Of a stretch of DNA of 20,147 nucleotides, positions 6,908 through 14,681 are shown piece by piece. Every line of letters begins with the position of its first letter. Position 1 is the first letter of the stretch. The position numbers and the translations under genes were made by a program. Source of the stretch: CAINVV01 sp037440345 (GTDB lineage Bacteria; Bacteroidota; Bacteroidia; Bacteroidales; Prolixibacteraceae); the NCBI GenBank assembly GCA_037440345.1, contig JBBIUJ010000035.1, positions 1-20,147 of the forward strand, in the 5' to 3' direction. The notes under the pieces were generated by a model that was not told the origin of the DNA, searched no databases, and saw nothing but the letters and a program-made list of their open reading frames with translations.

Positions 6908-7774
6908 TTAGACGTCACAAATAAGTATGCATTTTTTGAGTGAGGCCAGTTTGTCGGGGTTTGTTGGCACAAATTCCTGTCCGACGAATCCTTTGTAACC
7001 GGTATCAACAATCGCTTTCATGATGGCAGGATAGTAAAGCTCCTGTGTTTCATCCAGTTCATGGCGGCCTGGAACACCTCCGGTATGAATATGGCCAATA
7101 TATTTGATATTTTTACGGATCGTGTCAATGACATTCCCCTCCATGATCTGCATGTGGAAAATATCGTACAGCAACTTAAACCTTTCCGATCCGACCATCT
7201 CACAAAGGGCAGCGCCCCAGGCTGTATGGTCACATTGATAGTCCTTGTGGCCATAGCTATTCAGCAACTCCATGATGATGGTAACCCCATGCTTTTCGGC
7301 AAGCGGAGTAAGCCTGCGCAATCCTTTGGCACAATTGATCAGTCCAACCTGATCATTTTGCCCCTCCCGGTTACCGGAGAAACAGATCAGGTTGGGAACT
7401 CCTGCAGCAGCGGCTTTGGGAATCATCGCTTCAAAGTCGGCCACCAGTTTATCATGGTTCTCAATCCGGTTGAATCCTTTTGGAATACCCCAATCGGTTG
7501 CATAGCCAACGGCACATTTGAGGCCAGCTGAGCTCACTGTAGCCCAGTCTTTTTCTTGCAACAGTTCAATGGATTCGAGTCCCATCTCTTTGCAAGCCTT
7601 CGCCAGATCGGCAAGCGGTATGTCGCCATAACACCACTGGCTTACCGAATGGTGAATATTTCCCTTCAGTCCGCCTGAAGCCGGTTGAGCGGCCATACTT
7701 TCCTGAAATGGCAAAACAGTTGCCGACAAGGCCACCGAGGCGGCAGTTTTCCCGATCATCTCTCGTCTGTTCAT
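6908..7774 (-). CDS. Exported hydroxypyruvate isomerase-like TIM-barrel protein
   Basis: A 288-residue protein of the xylose-isomerase-like TIM barrel superfamily, closest by eye to hydroxypyruvate isomerases. Key motifs are MELLNSYGH (E169), LLYDIFHMQIMEG (D204, H207), HIHTGGVPGRHELDETQE (about 228-245) and VGQEF (E266), the expected metal-binding acidic and histidine residues. The N-terminus MNRREMIGKTAASVALSATV has a twin-arginine-like signal, so it is probably exported, unlike metabolic Hyi enzymes. This suggests isomerisation of a free sugar or keto-sugar in the periplasm. It is divergent from the glycosidase-like gene at 7940. The true substrate is unknown; the name reflects similarity only. 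Confidence 0.8.
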   Translation of the reverse strand: MNRREMIGKTAASVALSATVLPFQESMAAQPASGGLKGNIHHSVSQWCYGDIPLADLAKACKEMGLESIELLQEKDWATVSSAGLKCAVGYATDWGIPKGFNRIENHDKLVADFEAMIPKAAAAGVPNLICFSGNREGQNDQVGLINCAKGLRRLTPLAEKHGVTIIMELLNSYGHKDYQCDHTAWGAALCEMVGSERFKLLYDIFHMQIMEGNVIDTIRKNIKYIGHIHTGGVPGRHELDETQELYYPAIMKAIVDTGYKGFVGQEFVPTNPDKLASLKKCILICDV

Positions 7775-7939
7775 AATCGAATGGTTTCTTTAGTAATGCA
7801 CGAATTTAATAATTTTTAAATGTAAATTTATAGTGCGATATTTGGATCGCTACTATGACTACTTGTTCACTTAAGCTATTATGCGGAAATAAAATAGTTT
7901 GAAATGTTTATTTTCGTGTAACTATTAACTACATTTGAT

Positions 7940-10366
7940 ATGACCCGCTTACTCTACGTTTTTGCAATGGCGCTTCTGCCGTTGGTAACTTCGGCGCAAT
8001 GGCTCGATTTCTCCAAAACATCCATTTATTGTTCCGACAAGAAGAACATCCAACTTTTCAAGACAGCTACTGTTTTGCAGGAAGAGCTTCAGCTTCACAC
8101 CCATTTACAATTGGCTATCGCCGGAAAGTTGGACTCCAAAAATCTGCCACAAATCATCATTTGCCTCGAAAAAGATGCAATGAAACTGCCTTCCGGGATT
8201 ACAACTGCCCTAAATTCCCTGCCACCTACCGGGAAAGACGGGTACAAAATTGTCTGCCCGGATGCCGAAACAGTGGTCATAGCAGGCTACGATGAGCGGG
8301 GAACCCTTTACGGAGCAGGCTATCTCCTGCGAAAGATGGAGCTTTGTGCCAACAAAATACTGGTACCGGATCATCTCTCGGTCTCTTCCACCCCCGCCTA
8401 CCCCATCCGGGGCCATCAACTTGGGTATCGTCCCAAGACCAATGCCTATGATGCATGGACCGTCGCCCAATACGACCGCTATATCCGCGATCTTGCGCTT
8501 TTCGGCGCCAACAGCATCGAGATCATGCCACCCCGTACCGACGATGATGCCACCAGTGTGAACATGAAACTGCCGGCCATCCAAATGATCGTCGAACAAG
8601 CAAGAATCTGCAAATCCTACGGACTGGATGTCTGGATGTGGTATCCAAACATGGGCAGCGATTACAACTCCCCCGATTCGACCAAGTCCGAACTTGCCGA
8701 ACGTGAAAAAATATTCAGCATACTTCCCAAACTCGATGCCCTTTTCGTACCCGGAGGCGATCCCGGTGATCTGGAGCCGGATCCACTGTTCAACTGGTTA
8801 AGTCAGGAGGCGGTCGTACTGAAGAAATATCATCCCAATGCCAAAATTTGGGTCTCACCGCAGGCATTCAAACCAAGCACCGTCTGGTATGGGAACTTCT
8901 TTGCCCACATCAACAAAAAGCCGGAGTGGCTGGGCGGTGTCGTTTATGGCCCATGGATTAAAATGCCACTGCCAGAGGTTCGCAAGGCAACGGATCCGTC
9001 CATTCCGATCCGTCTTTATCCCGATATTACCCATAGCTATAGCTGCCAGTTCCCGGTGCCGCAATGGGACCTGGCCTTTGCCATGACACTTGGACGCGAA
9101 TGCATCAATCCACGTCCGGTCGACGAGAAACTGATCCACAACCGTTATGCCTCTTTGGCACAGGGAAGTATCAGCTACTCGGAAGGGACCAACGACGATG
9201 TGAACAAATTTATCTGGACCGGCCAGGACTGGAATCCCGCAACACCAGTCATCGAAACGCTCCGGGATTATGCCCGCTATTTCATCGGGCCTCAATTCGC
9301 GGATGCCGTAGCGCAGGGATTGATGTCGCTGGAGAAGAATTTTCGCGGACCGCTTCTGGCCAACGAACAGGTCGAAAGAACCCTGCAGCAATGGCAGGAC
9401 ATGGAAAAATCAGCTTCCACGGATGTGCTTTCAAATCCAAGGTTTCAGGGCGGACTCATCAGGGCTTATTTTGATGCCTATACCAGGCGCCGCCTAATTT
9501 ATGAAACGGATCTGGAACAGCAGGCACGTTCCATTCTTGAGGCAGCCAAACCAAACGAAACCCATAAAGCCATTCAGGATGCAAGGAATATACTGCTTCA
9601 GGCCAAGGAAAAACCAATTGCGGAGCCACTAAAAAACAGATGTTTTGCCCTTGCGGATTCTCTCTTCAGAAGCTTCGGGGCTCAACTCACCATCGGAAAA
9701 CACCATGCCATGAGCGGTCGTGGTAACTTTATCGACAACATCGATATCCCCCTCAACGACGCGCTCTGGCTGTTGGACCAACTCAACCGGATCGAAAAGA
9801 AGAGCGATGAGAAAGATCGTTTAGCCGAAATTGGTAAGATGCTCCATCGGACGGATCCCGGCCCTGGTGGGTTTTACGACAACCTTGGAAATCCTGCTTC
9901 GTGGAAACATGTGAAAGCTCAGAAAAGCTGGCAGGAAGATCCCGGAAGCCTGGAGTCTCCCCGTGTCAGCTTCGGCGTTGGACTCAAGGGGGTAGAATGG
10001 GTAGACGAGATTGTGGCAAAAGGATTCGAAGGACAAACCACACCGCTGGCTTGGATGAACCAGATCAACACCCTCTATTTCACCCCACTGGAAATGGAAT
10101 ACGCCGATCTTGACCCAACCGCCAAATATACACTTCGGGTTGCCTACACAGGCCGCTTTCGTTCCAAGATGAAACTCGAGGCCAACGGTATCCTGATCCA
10201 CGACTTTATCCGGATGGGTACGCAGCCCATCTTTGAGTTTCAACTCCCGAAAGAGGTGACGCAATCGGGTAAAGTTACCTTCACCTGGAGCTGCGCCCAG
10301 AACGACAAAGGCGAAGGCGAAAGGGGTTCGCAGGTGGCGGAGGTTTGGTTGATTCGGAAGGACTGA
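7940..10366 (+). CDS. Exported glycoside hydrolase-like protein, GH20/GH67-type N-domain
   Basis: An 808-residue protein with a Sec signal (residues 1-19, cleavage near TSAQ). Residues about 22-145 form a zincin-like N-terminal domain as in GH20, GH67 and GH115 enzymes, with the typical VVIAGYDERGTLYGAGYLLRKM-like helix. Residues about 150-500 look like a catalytic TIM barrel: IRGHQLGYRP, ANSIEIMPPRTDDD, VWMWYP, PGGDPGDLEPD (D274, D277, E279), VSPQAF and YSEGTNDD (E415), followed by a helical region. Residues about 690-808 look like a beta-sandwich ending in QVAEVWLIRKD, probably carbohydrate binding. Acidic residues in the barrel could be catalytic, but the family cannot be named. It heads a plus-strand block with a DUF4838 protein and an aldose epimerase. 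Confidence 0.8.
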   Translation: MTRLLYVFAMALLPLVTSAQWLDFSKTSIYCSDKKNIQLFKTATVLQEELQLHTHLQLAIAGKLDSKNLPQIIICLEKDAMKLPSGITTALNSLPPTGKDGYKIVCPDAETVVIAGYDERGTLYGAGYLLRKMELCANKILVPDHLSVSSTPAYPIRGHQLGYRPKTNAYDAWTVAQYDRYIRDLALFGANSIEIMPPRTDDDATSVNMKLPAIQMIVEQARICKSYGLDVWMWYPNMGSDYNSPDSTKSELAEREKIFSILPKLDALFVPGGDPGDLEPDPLFNWLSQEAVVLKKYHPNAKIWVSPQAFKPSTVWYGNFFAHINKKPEWLGGVVYGPWIKMPLPEVRKATDPSIPIRLYPDITHSYSCQFPVPQWDLAFAMTLGRECINPRPVDEKLIHNRYASLAQGSISYSEGTNDDVNKFIWTGQDWNPATPVIETLRDYARYFIGPQFADAVAQGLMSLEKNFRGPLLANEQVERTLQQWQDMEKSASTDVLSNPRFQGGLIRAYFDAYTRRRLIYETDLEQQARSILEAAKPNETHKAIQDARNILLQAKEKPIAEPLKNRCFALADSLFRSFGAQLTIGKHHAMSGRGNFIDNIDIPLNDALWLLDQLNRIEKKSDEKDRLAEIGKMLHRTDPGPGGFYDNLGNPASWKHVKAQKSWQEDPGSLESPRVSFGVGLKGVEWVDEIVAKGFEGQTTPLAWMNQINTLYFTPLEMEYADLDPTAKYTLRVAYTGRFRSKMKLEANGILIHDFIRMGTQPIFEFQLPKEVTQSGKVTFTWSCAQNDKGEGERGSQVAEVWLIRKD

Positions 10367-10371
10367 GGGAG

Positions 10372-10416
10372 GACTAGGACGACTAGGAAGACTGGGCCGA
10401 CATGGAGGACCAGGGG
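10372..10416. repeat. 9-bp tandem array, GACTAGGAC type, 5 units
   Basis: Five nonamers (GACTAGGAC, GACTAGGAA, GACTGGGCC, GACATGGAG, GACCAGGGG) start six bases after the stop of the glycosidase-like gene. The units match the array at 5394-5456. The last coding bases (GGAAGGACTGA) resemble the unit too, so the stop may lie in a degraded repeat. Confidence 0.75.
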
Positions 10417-10655
10417 ACTGGGAGACTGAAACAGGGAAACGGAGAAACAATGAAACGATGAAACGGAGAACCGGTCACTGAGCGAAGTGGTATCCTGAGC
10501 GAAGCCGAAGGGTCGAAGGGTCGAAGGGCCAAAGGTAATAGGAATGCGGGTCCCCGAGCGGAGCCGAGGGGTGTCGAGGAAACGACCGGGACGAAGGGTA
10601 TGACTGGGACGCTAAGATCTACCGAATATTTTTAACCACGATGTTGCATTATTAC

Positions 10656-10788
10656 AAATCCAGCCGCGGAGCGGCGGCATTTTGGTAGCCCCGGGTAGAG
10701 AGAAGCGGAACCCGGGGTATATGTGAGAGCCGAAAGAATACCGTCCGCGGTAGCATGTCAAAAAAGCTTGTAAGTTAATTTCGGACGG
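10656..10788 (-). repeat. Palindromic composite repeat, copy A
   Basis: On the minus strand this matches 17985-18120 over most of its length. It holds a 48-base unit bounded by CCGTCCG/CGGACGG (10741-10788), a CCCGGG-type stem (about 10690-10716) and a GCCGC/GCGGC hairpin (about 10663-10676). Stems are kept while loop sequences differ between copies, which suggests structure rather than protein coding. It is intergenic in both places. Confidence 0.85.
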
Positions 10789-10800
10789 AATAGTTACAGT

Positions 10801-10831
10801 TTTGAAAGAAGCAACAACTGGAATATGTTTA
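10801..10831 (+). promoter_or_regulatory. Candidate Bacteroidota promoter of the DUF4838 gene
   Basis: TTTG (10801-10804), 19 bases, then TATGTTTA (10824-10831): a near-perfect match to TTTG-N19-TAnnTTTG. It predicts a leader of about 75 bases before the ATG at 10911 and suggests this gene is transcribed independently of the one at 7940. Confidence 0.6.
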
Positions 10832-10910
10832 ACAAAAACCGGTCACTGAGCGTAACCGTCAGGCTCTGTGAAACCCTTCGCAACAAATAATAGATCAAAA
10901 CCAAAATACC

Positions 10911-13472
10911 ATGAACAAACTATTTCAACTAATTTCTTTATCTCTACTTATTTCCTTCCCGGTATATTGTCAAAATACCCCTCAAAAAATCATCCCAGGC
11001 CAATTCCTGAAATCCTGGTTGCTGCTGGGACCAATCCCGTTGCAAACCCAACCCGACCCTGCAAAATCGTGGGACCATCTTCCCGGGTTTAAAAATGACT
11101 ACCTCAGCAAACTGGGTGGGGAGCAAAACCTCGTGGTAAAACCCGGCGATATGATCAAAGTCGGAAAGAAGTCGCTGGCATGGAAATACTGGCTATCGAA
11201 CGATTCGATTGTCGACCTCGCTGCCGCACTCTCAAAAACTTACCCCGTCTTCGCTTATGCCTATACAACCGTCGAAGCGGCCGAAGAGGGCGTTCAACTG
11301 ATTGGTCTTGGAACCAACGATGGGGCAACTTTGTACGTAAACGGAACTCAGGTATTCGACTATCCTGCCTCGCGCGGTGTCAAAATCGATGGAGACCTGA
11401 TCCCTGTCCTGCTGAAAAAAGGGACCAACACCCTCCTGTTAAAAGTCGAACAGCACGGCAACAAGTGGGGCTTCGCCCTGAGATTCCACAATTTTTCAGC
11501 TGCTGAAGCGCTCGACAGGGGCGATCTTTTCAAAATATGGGCAGACGAATCCGGGACCGCAAGCATCGTCTCCTCCTATCTTCCCGATGTCTTGAACCAC
11601 ATGGTTCGAAAAATATCCGTAACGATCAGCGACATTCATGGCGTTGAGATCCTTAAGGAGGACCGCTTGATGAACTTTTGCGCACCACTCAAAATTCCTT
11701 CAGCCAACTACCAGCCATACCTGGCAACAGTTACCGTGCAACTAAAATCCGGAAATACACTGCAACGAACCAGCGAATTCACGGCAGGAAAGCGAATCGA
11801 ATATGCACTTTTTAGTCACGGGAAGTCGGATTACCGCATCACGATTACCTCCAACGCCTCCGAATCAGAAAAATGGGCCGCCAAAGAGCTGCAACACTGG
11901 CTGAAGGAGATCAGTGGGGTGGAAATTCCGCTTCTTACTGAGGATACGGGATACAAAGGTCCACAAATTTTCATCGGCAAGTCGTCCCAGTCTTCCGAGT
12001 CGTCCCAGTCGCCACAGTCCGCTTCCGCCGAAGAATCCTTCCACTACTTCAACTCCGGACCAAATATCTTCATCACCGGGGGCCGGCAACGTGGCGCCAT
12101 GTATGGGGTATTCGAATTCCTGGAAAGGGAGCTGGGATGCCGTTGGTACACCCCTACCGTGAATGTAATCCCCAAACGGGAGGAGCTGAAATTTGTCTGG
12201 TTCGACCATGCTGAAAAGCCAGGCGTCCGGGTACGGAACGATTTCTACTTTGAGGCATTTGACCCCATCTGGGCCACCCGCAACAAGATGAACGGGGCCA
12301 TGGGCTACCGCGAACAACCGGGCGGCATTGAGAGCTACTGGGCGGTTCATACCTTTTATCCATTGATGCCACCTGCAGAATTTTACAAAAAACACCCGGA
12401 ATATTACAGTCTGATCGATGGCAAACGGATCTTTGAACGTGCGCAACTTTGCCTGACCAATCCGGACGTGCTGCGAATTATCACGGACCGGATCAAAAAA
12501 AGGATGCGTGAAAGTCCGGAATACCTCATCTACGATGTCTCCCAAAACGACTGGCACAATCCATGCCAATGCGACAAATGCCAGGCCATTGTCAAAGCAA
12601 AAGGGGGTGAATCCGGACTGATCATCTGGTTTGTCAATCAGGTGGCAGAAGCTGTTGAGAAGGAGTTTCCTGATAGGTTTATCGGCACGCTGGCCTACCA
12701 GTACACGCGAACCCCGCCAAAAGAGATCAAGCCCAGACACAATGTCGTTGTGAGATTGTGCAGCATCGAATGTTGTTTCGCGCACGATTTCAAATCCTGT
12801 CCCGAAAACAAATCCTTTCTGGATGATCTGAAAGGATGGTCGGCCATTGCTCCGCACATGTACATCTGGGATTATGTAGTCAATTTCAACCATTATGTGA
12901 TGCCCTACCCCAACTTCAGGGTACTGCAATCCAACATACAGTCGTTTAGAGACAACAACGCCATTGGTATCATGGAGCAGGCCGCGTACCAGAGTCGCGG
13001 AGGAGAATTTTCAGAACTTCGTGCTTGCCTGATTTCCAAATTATTGTGGAATCCAGAATGCAACACCGAAGCAGTTATCAATGACTTCATGTACGGTTAT
13101 TATGGTCGGGCCGGAAAGTTCATCAGGCAATATTTCGACTTGCTGCACAACCGTATCACCCCGGATACCCATATACACCTCGGACTGACTCCCGGCGATG
13201 CCATCTTCTCCGATGATTTTGTGCAACAGTCATTCGACATTTTCAAAGAAGCTGTTAAAGTAGCCGACAACGACGAGGTGGTTCGCCGGGTCGAAATGTG
13301 CTCTCTCCCTATCCTCTACCTCAAATGCAAACGCACCCCCGCCATTGCCCGTCAGGATGGCACCTATGAAAATTTCTGCCGTATTGCACAACGCGAAAAT
13401 GTAACGCATTACTCCGAATCGGGCGAGGTGGAGCGGAAGGCGTTTCACAGTTTGGTTGAGAACACCAAATGA
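10911..13472 (+). CDS. Exported DUF4838 glycosidase-like protein
   Basis: An 853-residue protein with a Sec signal (about 1-20, ending VYCQN). Residues about 30-200 begin with SWLLLGPIPL and contain TNDGATLYVNGTQVFDY, a jelly-roll/PA14-like carbohydrate-binding pattern. Residues about 305-415 form a GH20/GH67-like N-domain (AAKELQHWLKEISG, then RQRGAMYGVFEFLERELGCRWY). The rest is DUF4838, including the cysteine motif NPCQCDKCQ near residue 550 and APHMYIWDYVVNFNHY. Activity of DUF4838 proteins is not established here; a role in periplasmic glycan cleavage is inferred. Oddly, residues 358-371 are a Ser/Gln-rich insert encoded by the same 9-base repeat that fills nearby spacers. It has its own promoter, and the stop codon lies within one arm of an inverted repeat. 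Confidence 0.85.
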   Translation: MNKLFQLISLSLLISFPVYCQNTPQKIIPGQFLKSWLLLGPIPLQTQPDPAKSWDHLPGFKNDYLSKLGGEQNLVVKPGDMIKVGKKSLAWKYWLSNDSIVDLAAALSKTYPVFAYAYTTVEAAEEGVQLIGLGTNDGATLYVNGTQVFDYPASRGVKIDGDLIPVLLKKGTNTLLLKVEQHGNKWGFALRFHNFSAAEALDRGDLFKIWADESGTASIVSSYLPDVLNHMVRKISVTISDIHGVEILKEDRLMNFCAPLKIPSANYQPYLATVTVQLKSGNTLQRTSEFTAGKRIEYALFSHGKSDYRITITSNASESEKWAAKELQHWLKEISGVEIPLLTEDTGYKGPQIFIGKSSQSSESSQSPQSASAEESFHYFNSGPNIFITGGRQRGAMYGVFEFLERELGCRWYTPTVNVIPKREELKFVWFDHAEKPGVRVRNDFYFEAFDPIWATRNKMNGAMGYREQPGGIESYWAVHTFYPLMPPAEFYKKHPEYYSLIDGKRIFERAQLCLTNPDVLRIITDRIKKRMRESPEYLIYDVSQNDWHNPCQCDKCQAIVKAKGGESGLIIWFVNQVAEAVEKEFPDRFIGTLAYQYTRTPPKEIKPRHNVVVRLCSIECCFAHDFKSCPENKSFLDDLKGWSAIAPHMYIWDYVVNFNHYVMPYPNFRVLQSNIQSFRDNNAIGIMEQAAYQSRGGEFSELRACLISKLLWNPECNTEAVINDFMYGYYGRAGKFIRQYFDLLHNRITPDTHIHLGLTPGDAIFSDDFVQQSFDIFKEAVKVADNDEVVRRVEMCSLPILYLKCKRTPAIARQDGTYENFCRIAQRENVTHYSESGEVERKAFHSLVENTK
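11981..12025 (+). repeat. In-frame 9-bp array inside the DUF4838 gene
   Basis: Units GTCGTCCCA, GTCTTCCGA, GTCGTCCCA, GTCGCCACA and GTCCGCTTC run without interruption and encode a repeating Ser-Ser-Gln/Glu insert at residues 358-371. The unit is identical to intergenic arrays at 5573-5653 and 18316-18387. It lies in a predicted loop between IFIGK and the next strand of the N-terminal glycosidase-like domain. Confidence 0.85.
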
Positions 13473-13720
13473 GAATATGGGAAGATGAAAATATGGGAAG
13501 ATGGGAAAATGGGAAGGTGGGAAGGTGGGGAAATGAGATGGTGGGAAGGTGGGAAAATGAGATGGTGGGAAAATGGGATGATGGGAAGATGAAAAAGATT
13601 TGGGTACGTTTGCGGGGTTCTGATAAATCTATCAAATCATTTTAATAACTTTACATTAACAACTGATACTCTAATTTTCTCATTATCCCATATTCTCATT
13701 TTCTCATCTTCTCATTAACA
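13473..13720. repeat. Purine-rich GGGAAGATG-type repeats with inverted copy
   Basis: 13473-13590 is a run of GGGAAGATG, GGGAAAATG, GGGAAGGTG and GAGATGGTG words, mostly 9 bases apart. 13674-13712 carries the complementary TCCCATATTCTCATTTTCTC words. AAATGAGAATATGGGA at 13467-13482 pairs perfectly over 16 bases with 13686-13701, and the left arm includes the DUF4838 stop codon. The right part reaches within 9 bases of the epimerase ATG. No clear promoter was found for that gene. Confidence 0.8.
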
Positions 13721-14599
13721 ATGCTACACTACGCTAAAAACTCAAAACTCGAAATTACAGTCCGTCAGCCGGGGGCAGAACTATTCTCCATTAAATCATT
13801 GAAAACCGGCCTCGAATACATGTGGGGGAGTGATCCTTCGGTATGGAACAGCTCCGCGCCTATCCTGTTTCCAATTGTGGGCGGACTGAAAGAGAACTCC
13901 TACCTTTGGAACGGCTTGAAATATGAACTCAAAAAACATGGATTTATCCGCGAAAACCCTGATCTTCAATTAACAGGAATTACCGCTGATTCACTGACTT
14001 TTGGAATGACCTCCAACAAGGAAACCCTTAAAATTTATCCGTTTGAATTCGGGTTCAACATCAAATTTGTATTGGAAGATACAAAAATCAGGGTTATTCA
14101 TCAGGTGACAAATATTGGTAAGTCACCGCTTTACTTTTCTTTGGGTGGTCACCCCGGATTCAAATGCCCAAGACATGAAGATGAAAAATATGAGGATTAC
14201 TACCTCGAATTTGAATCAAAAGAAAATTCATCCACATGGTTACTGTTCGACGATGGGACGATTTCCGACAAGACAGCTCCTGTTTTCCACAACTCGAATG
14301 TTATTCCACTCACCCACGAGCTATTCAGCAAAGACGCACTCATCTTCAAAGATCTGAAATCCAAAAAGATTACATTGCGCAGTAAAAAATCAGATGAAGC
14401 CCTATCGGTTTCATACAATGATTTTCCCTACATGGGCATCTGGGCCAAGACCAATGGTGACTTTGTCTGCATCGAACCCTGGCTGGGCATTGCCGATAAA
14501 TGGGATACAGATCAAAGGTTCGAACATAAGGAGGGAGTACTGCAGTTGGAGGTTGGCGCGGTGTTCGAAGCCCAGTATATTATCGGGATACACGAGTAG
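13721..14599 (+). CDS. Aldose 1-epimerase family protein (LacX-like)
   Basis: A 292-residue cytoplasmic protein (no signal) of the galactose mutarotase superfamily, LacX-like branch. It would interconvert alpha and beta anomers of an aldose or a related sugar. Expected catalytic positions are present: H73 in KKHGF, H144 in GGHPGF, and the glutamate base E252 in CIEPWLGIAD. Length is typical. It follows the DUF4838 gene on the same strand but across 248 bases of repeats, so it may be transcribed separately. A strong hairpin terminates it on the right (14608-14678). Substrate unknown; context suggests processing of sugars released by the preceding hydrolases. Confidence 0.9.
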   Translation: MLHYAKNSKLEITVRQPGAELFSIKSLKTGLEYMWGSDPSVWNSSAPILFPIVGGLKENSYLWNGLKYELKKHGFIRENPDLQLTGITADSLTFGMTSNKETLKIYPFEFGFNIKFVLEDTKIRVIHQVTNIGKSPLYFSLGGHPGFKCPRHEDEKYEDYYLEFESKENSSTWLLFDDGTISDKTAPVFHNSNVIPLTHELFSKDALIFKDLKSKKITLRSKKSDEALSVSYNDFPYMGIWAKTNGDFVCIEPWLGIADKWDTDQRFEHKEGVLQLEVGAVFEAQYIIGIHE

Positions 14600-14607
14600 T
14601 GCAAAGA

Positions 14608-14678
14608 GAGGGTGTGAATATGAGTAAATGAGAGGGTAAGATCGTCTCCCCCTCTCATTTTCTCATATTCACACCCTC
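14608..14678 (+). terminator. Long hairpin between convergent genes
   Basis: Two 29-base arms (14608-14636 and 14650-14678) are complementary at 28 positions, with a 13-base loop. The right arm is followed by ATTTTATTTT, giving a stem plus T-tract on the plus strand. It lies 8 bases after the epimerase stop and 3 bases before the end of the convergent oxidoreductase gene, so it probably ends transcription from the left and perhaps from both sides. Confidence 0.8.
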
Positions 14679-14681
14679 ATT

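Larger units (their letters stand above)
10367..10910. other. Non-coding mosaic of repeats between two hydrolase genes
   Basis: No gene is supported. In order it contains a 9-bp array (10372-10416), GAAAC and CTGAGCGAAG...GAAGGG words (10430-10575), a palindromic composite repeat (10656-10788) and a promoter (10801-10831). The same series in the same order relative to a gene end occurs, reversed, at 18394-17985. Confidence 0.75.

Noticed and set aside
7907..7937. TTTA-N19-TACATTTG promoter match before the glycosidase-like gene
   Set aside because: The -7 box ends two bases before the ATG at 7940, so transcription would start inside the coding region and the next ATG would leave too short a signal peptide. 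Kept only as a curiosity.
9821..10450. 209-residue antisense frame at the end of the glycosidase-like gene
   Set aside because: Its N-terminus is nonamer-derived (SRPSPPS-like) and the rest is antisense to a well-supported coding region.
11865..12929. 354-residue antisense frame opposite the DUF4838 gene
   Set aside because: It lies wholly antisense to a gene with clear domain motifs and shows no family of its own.
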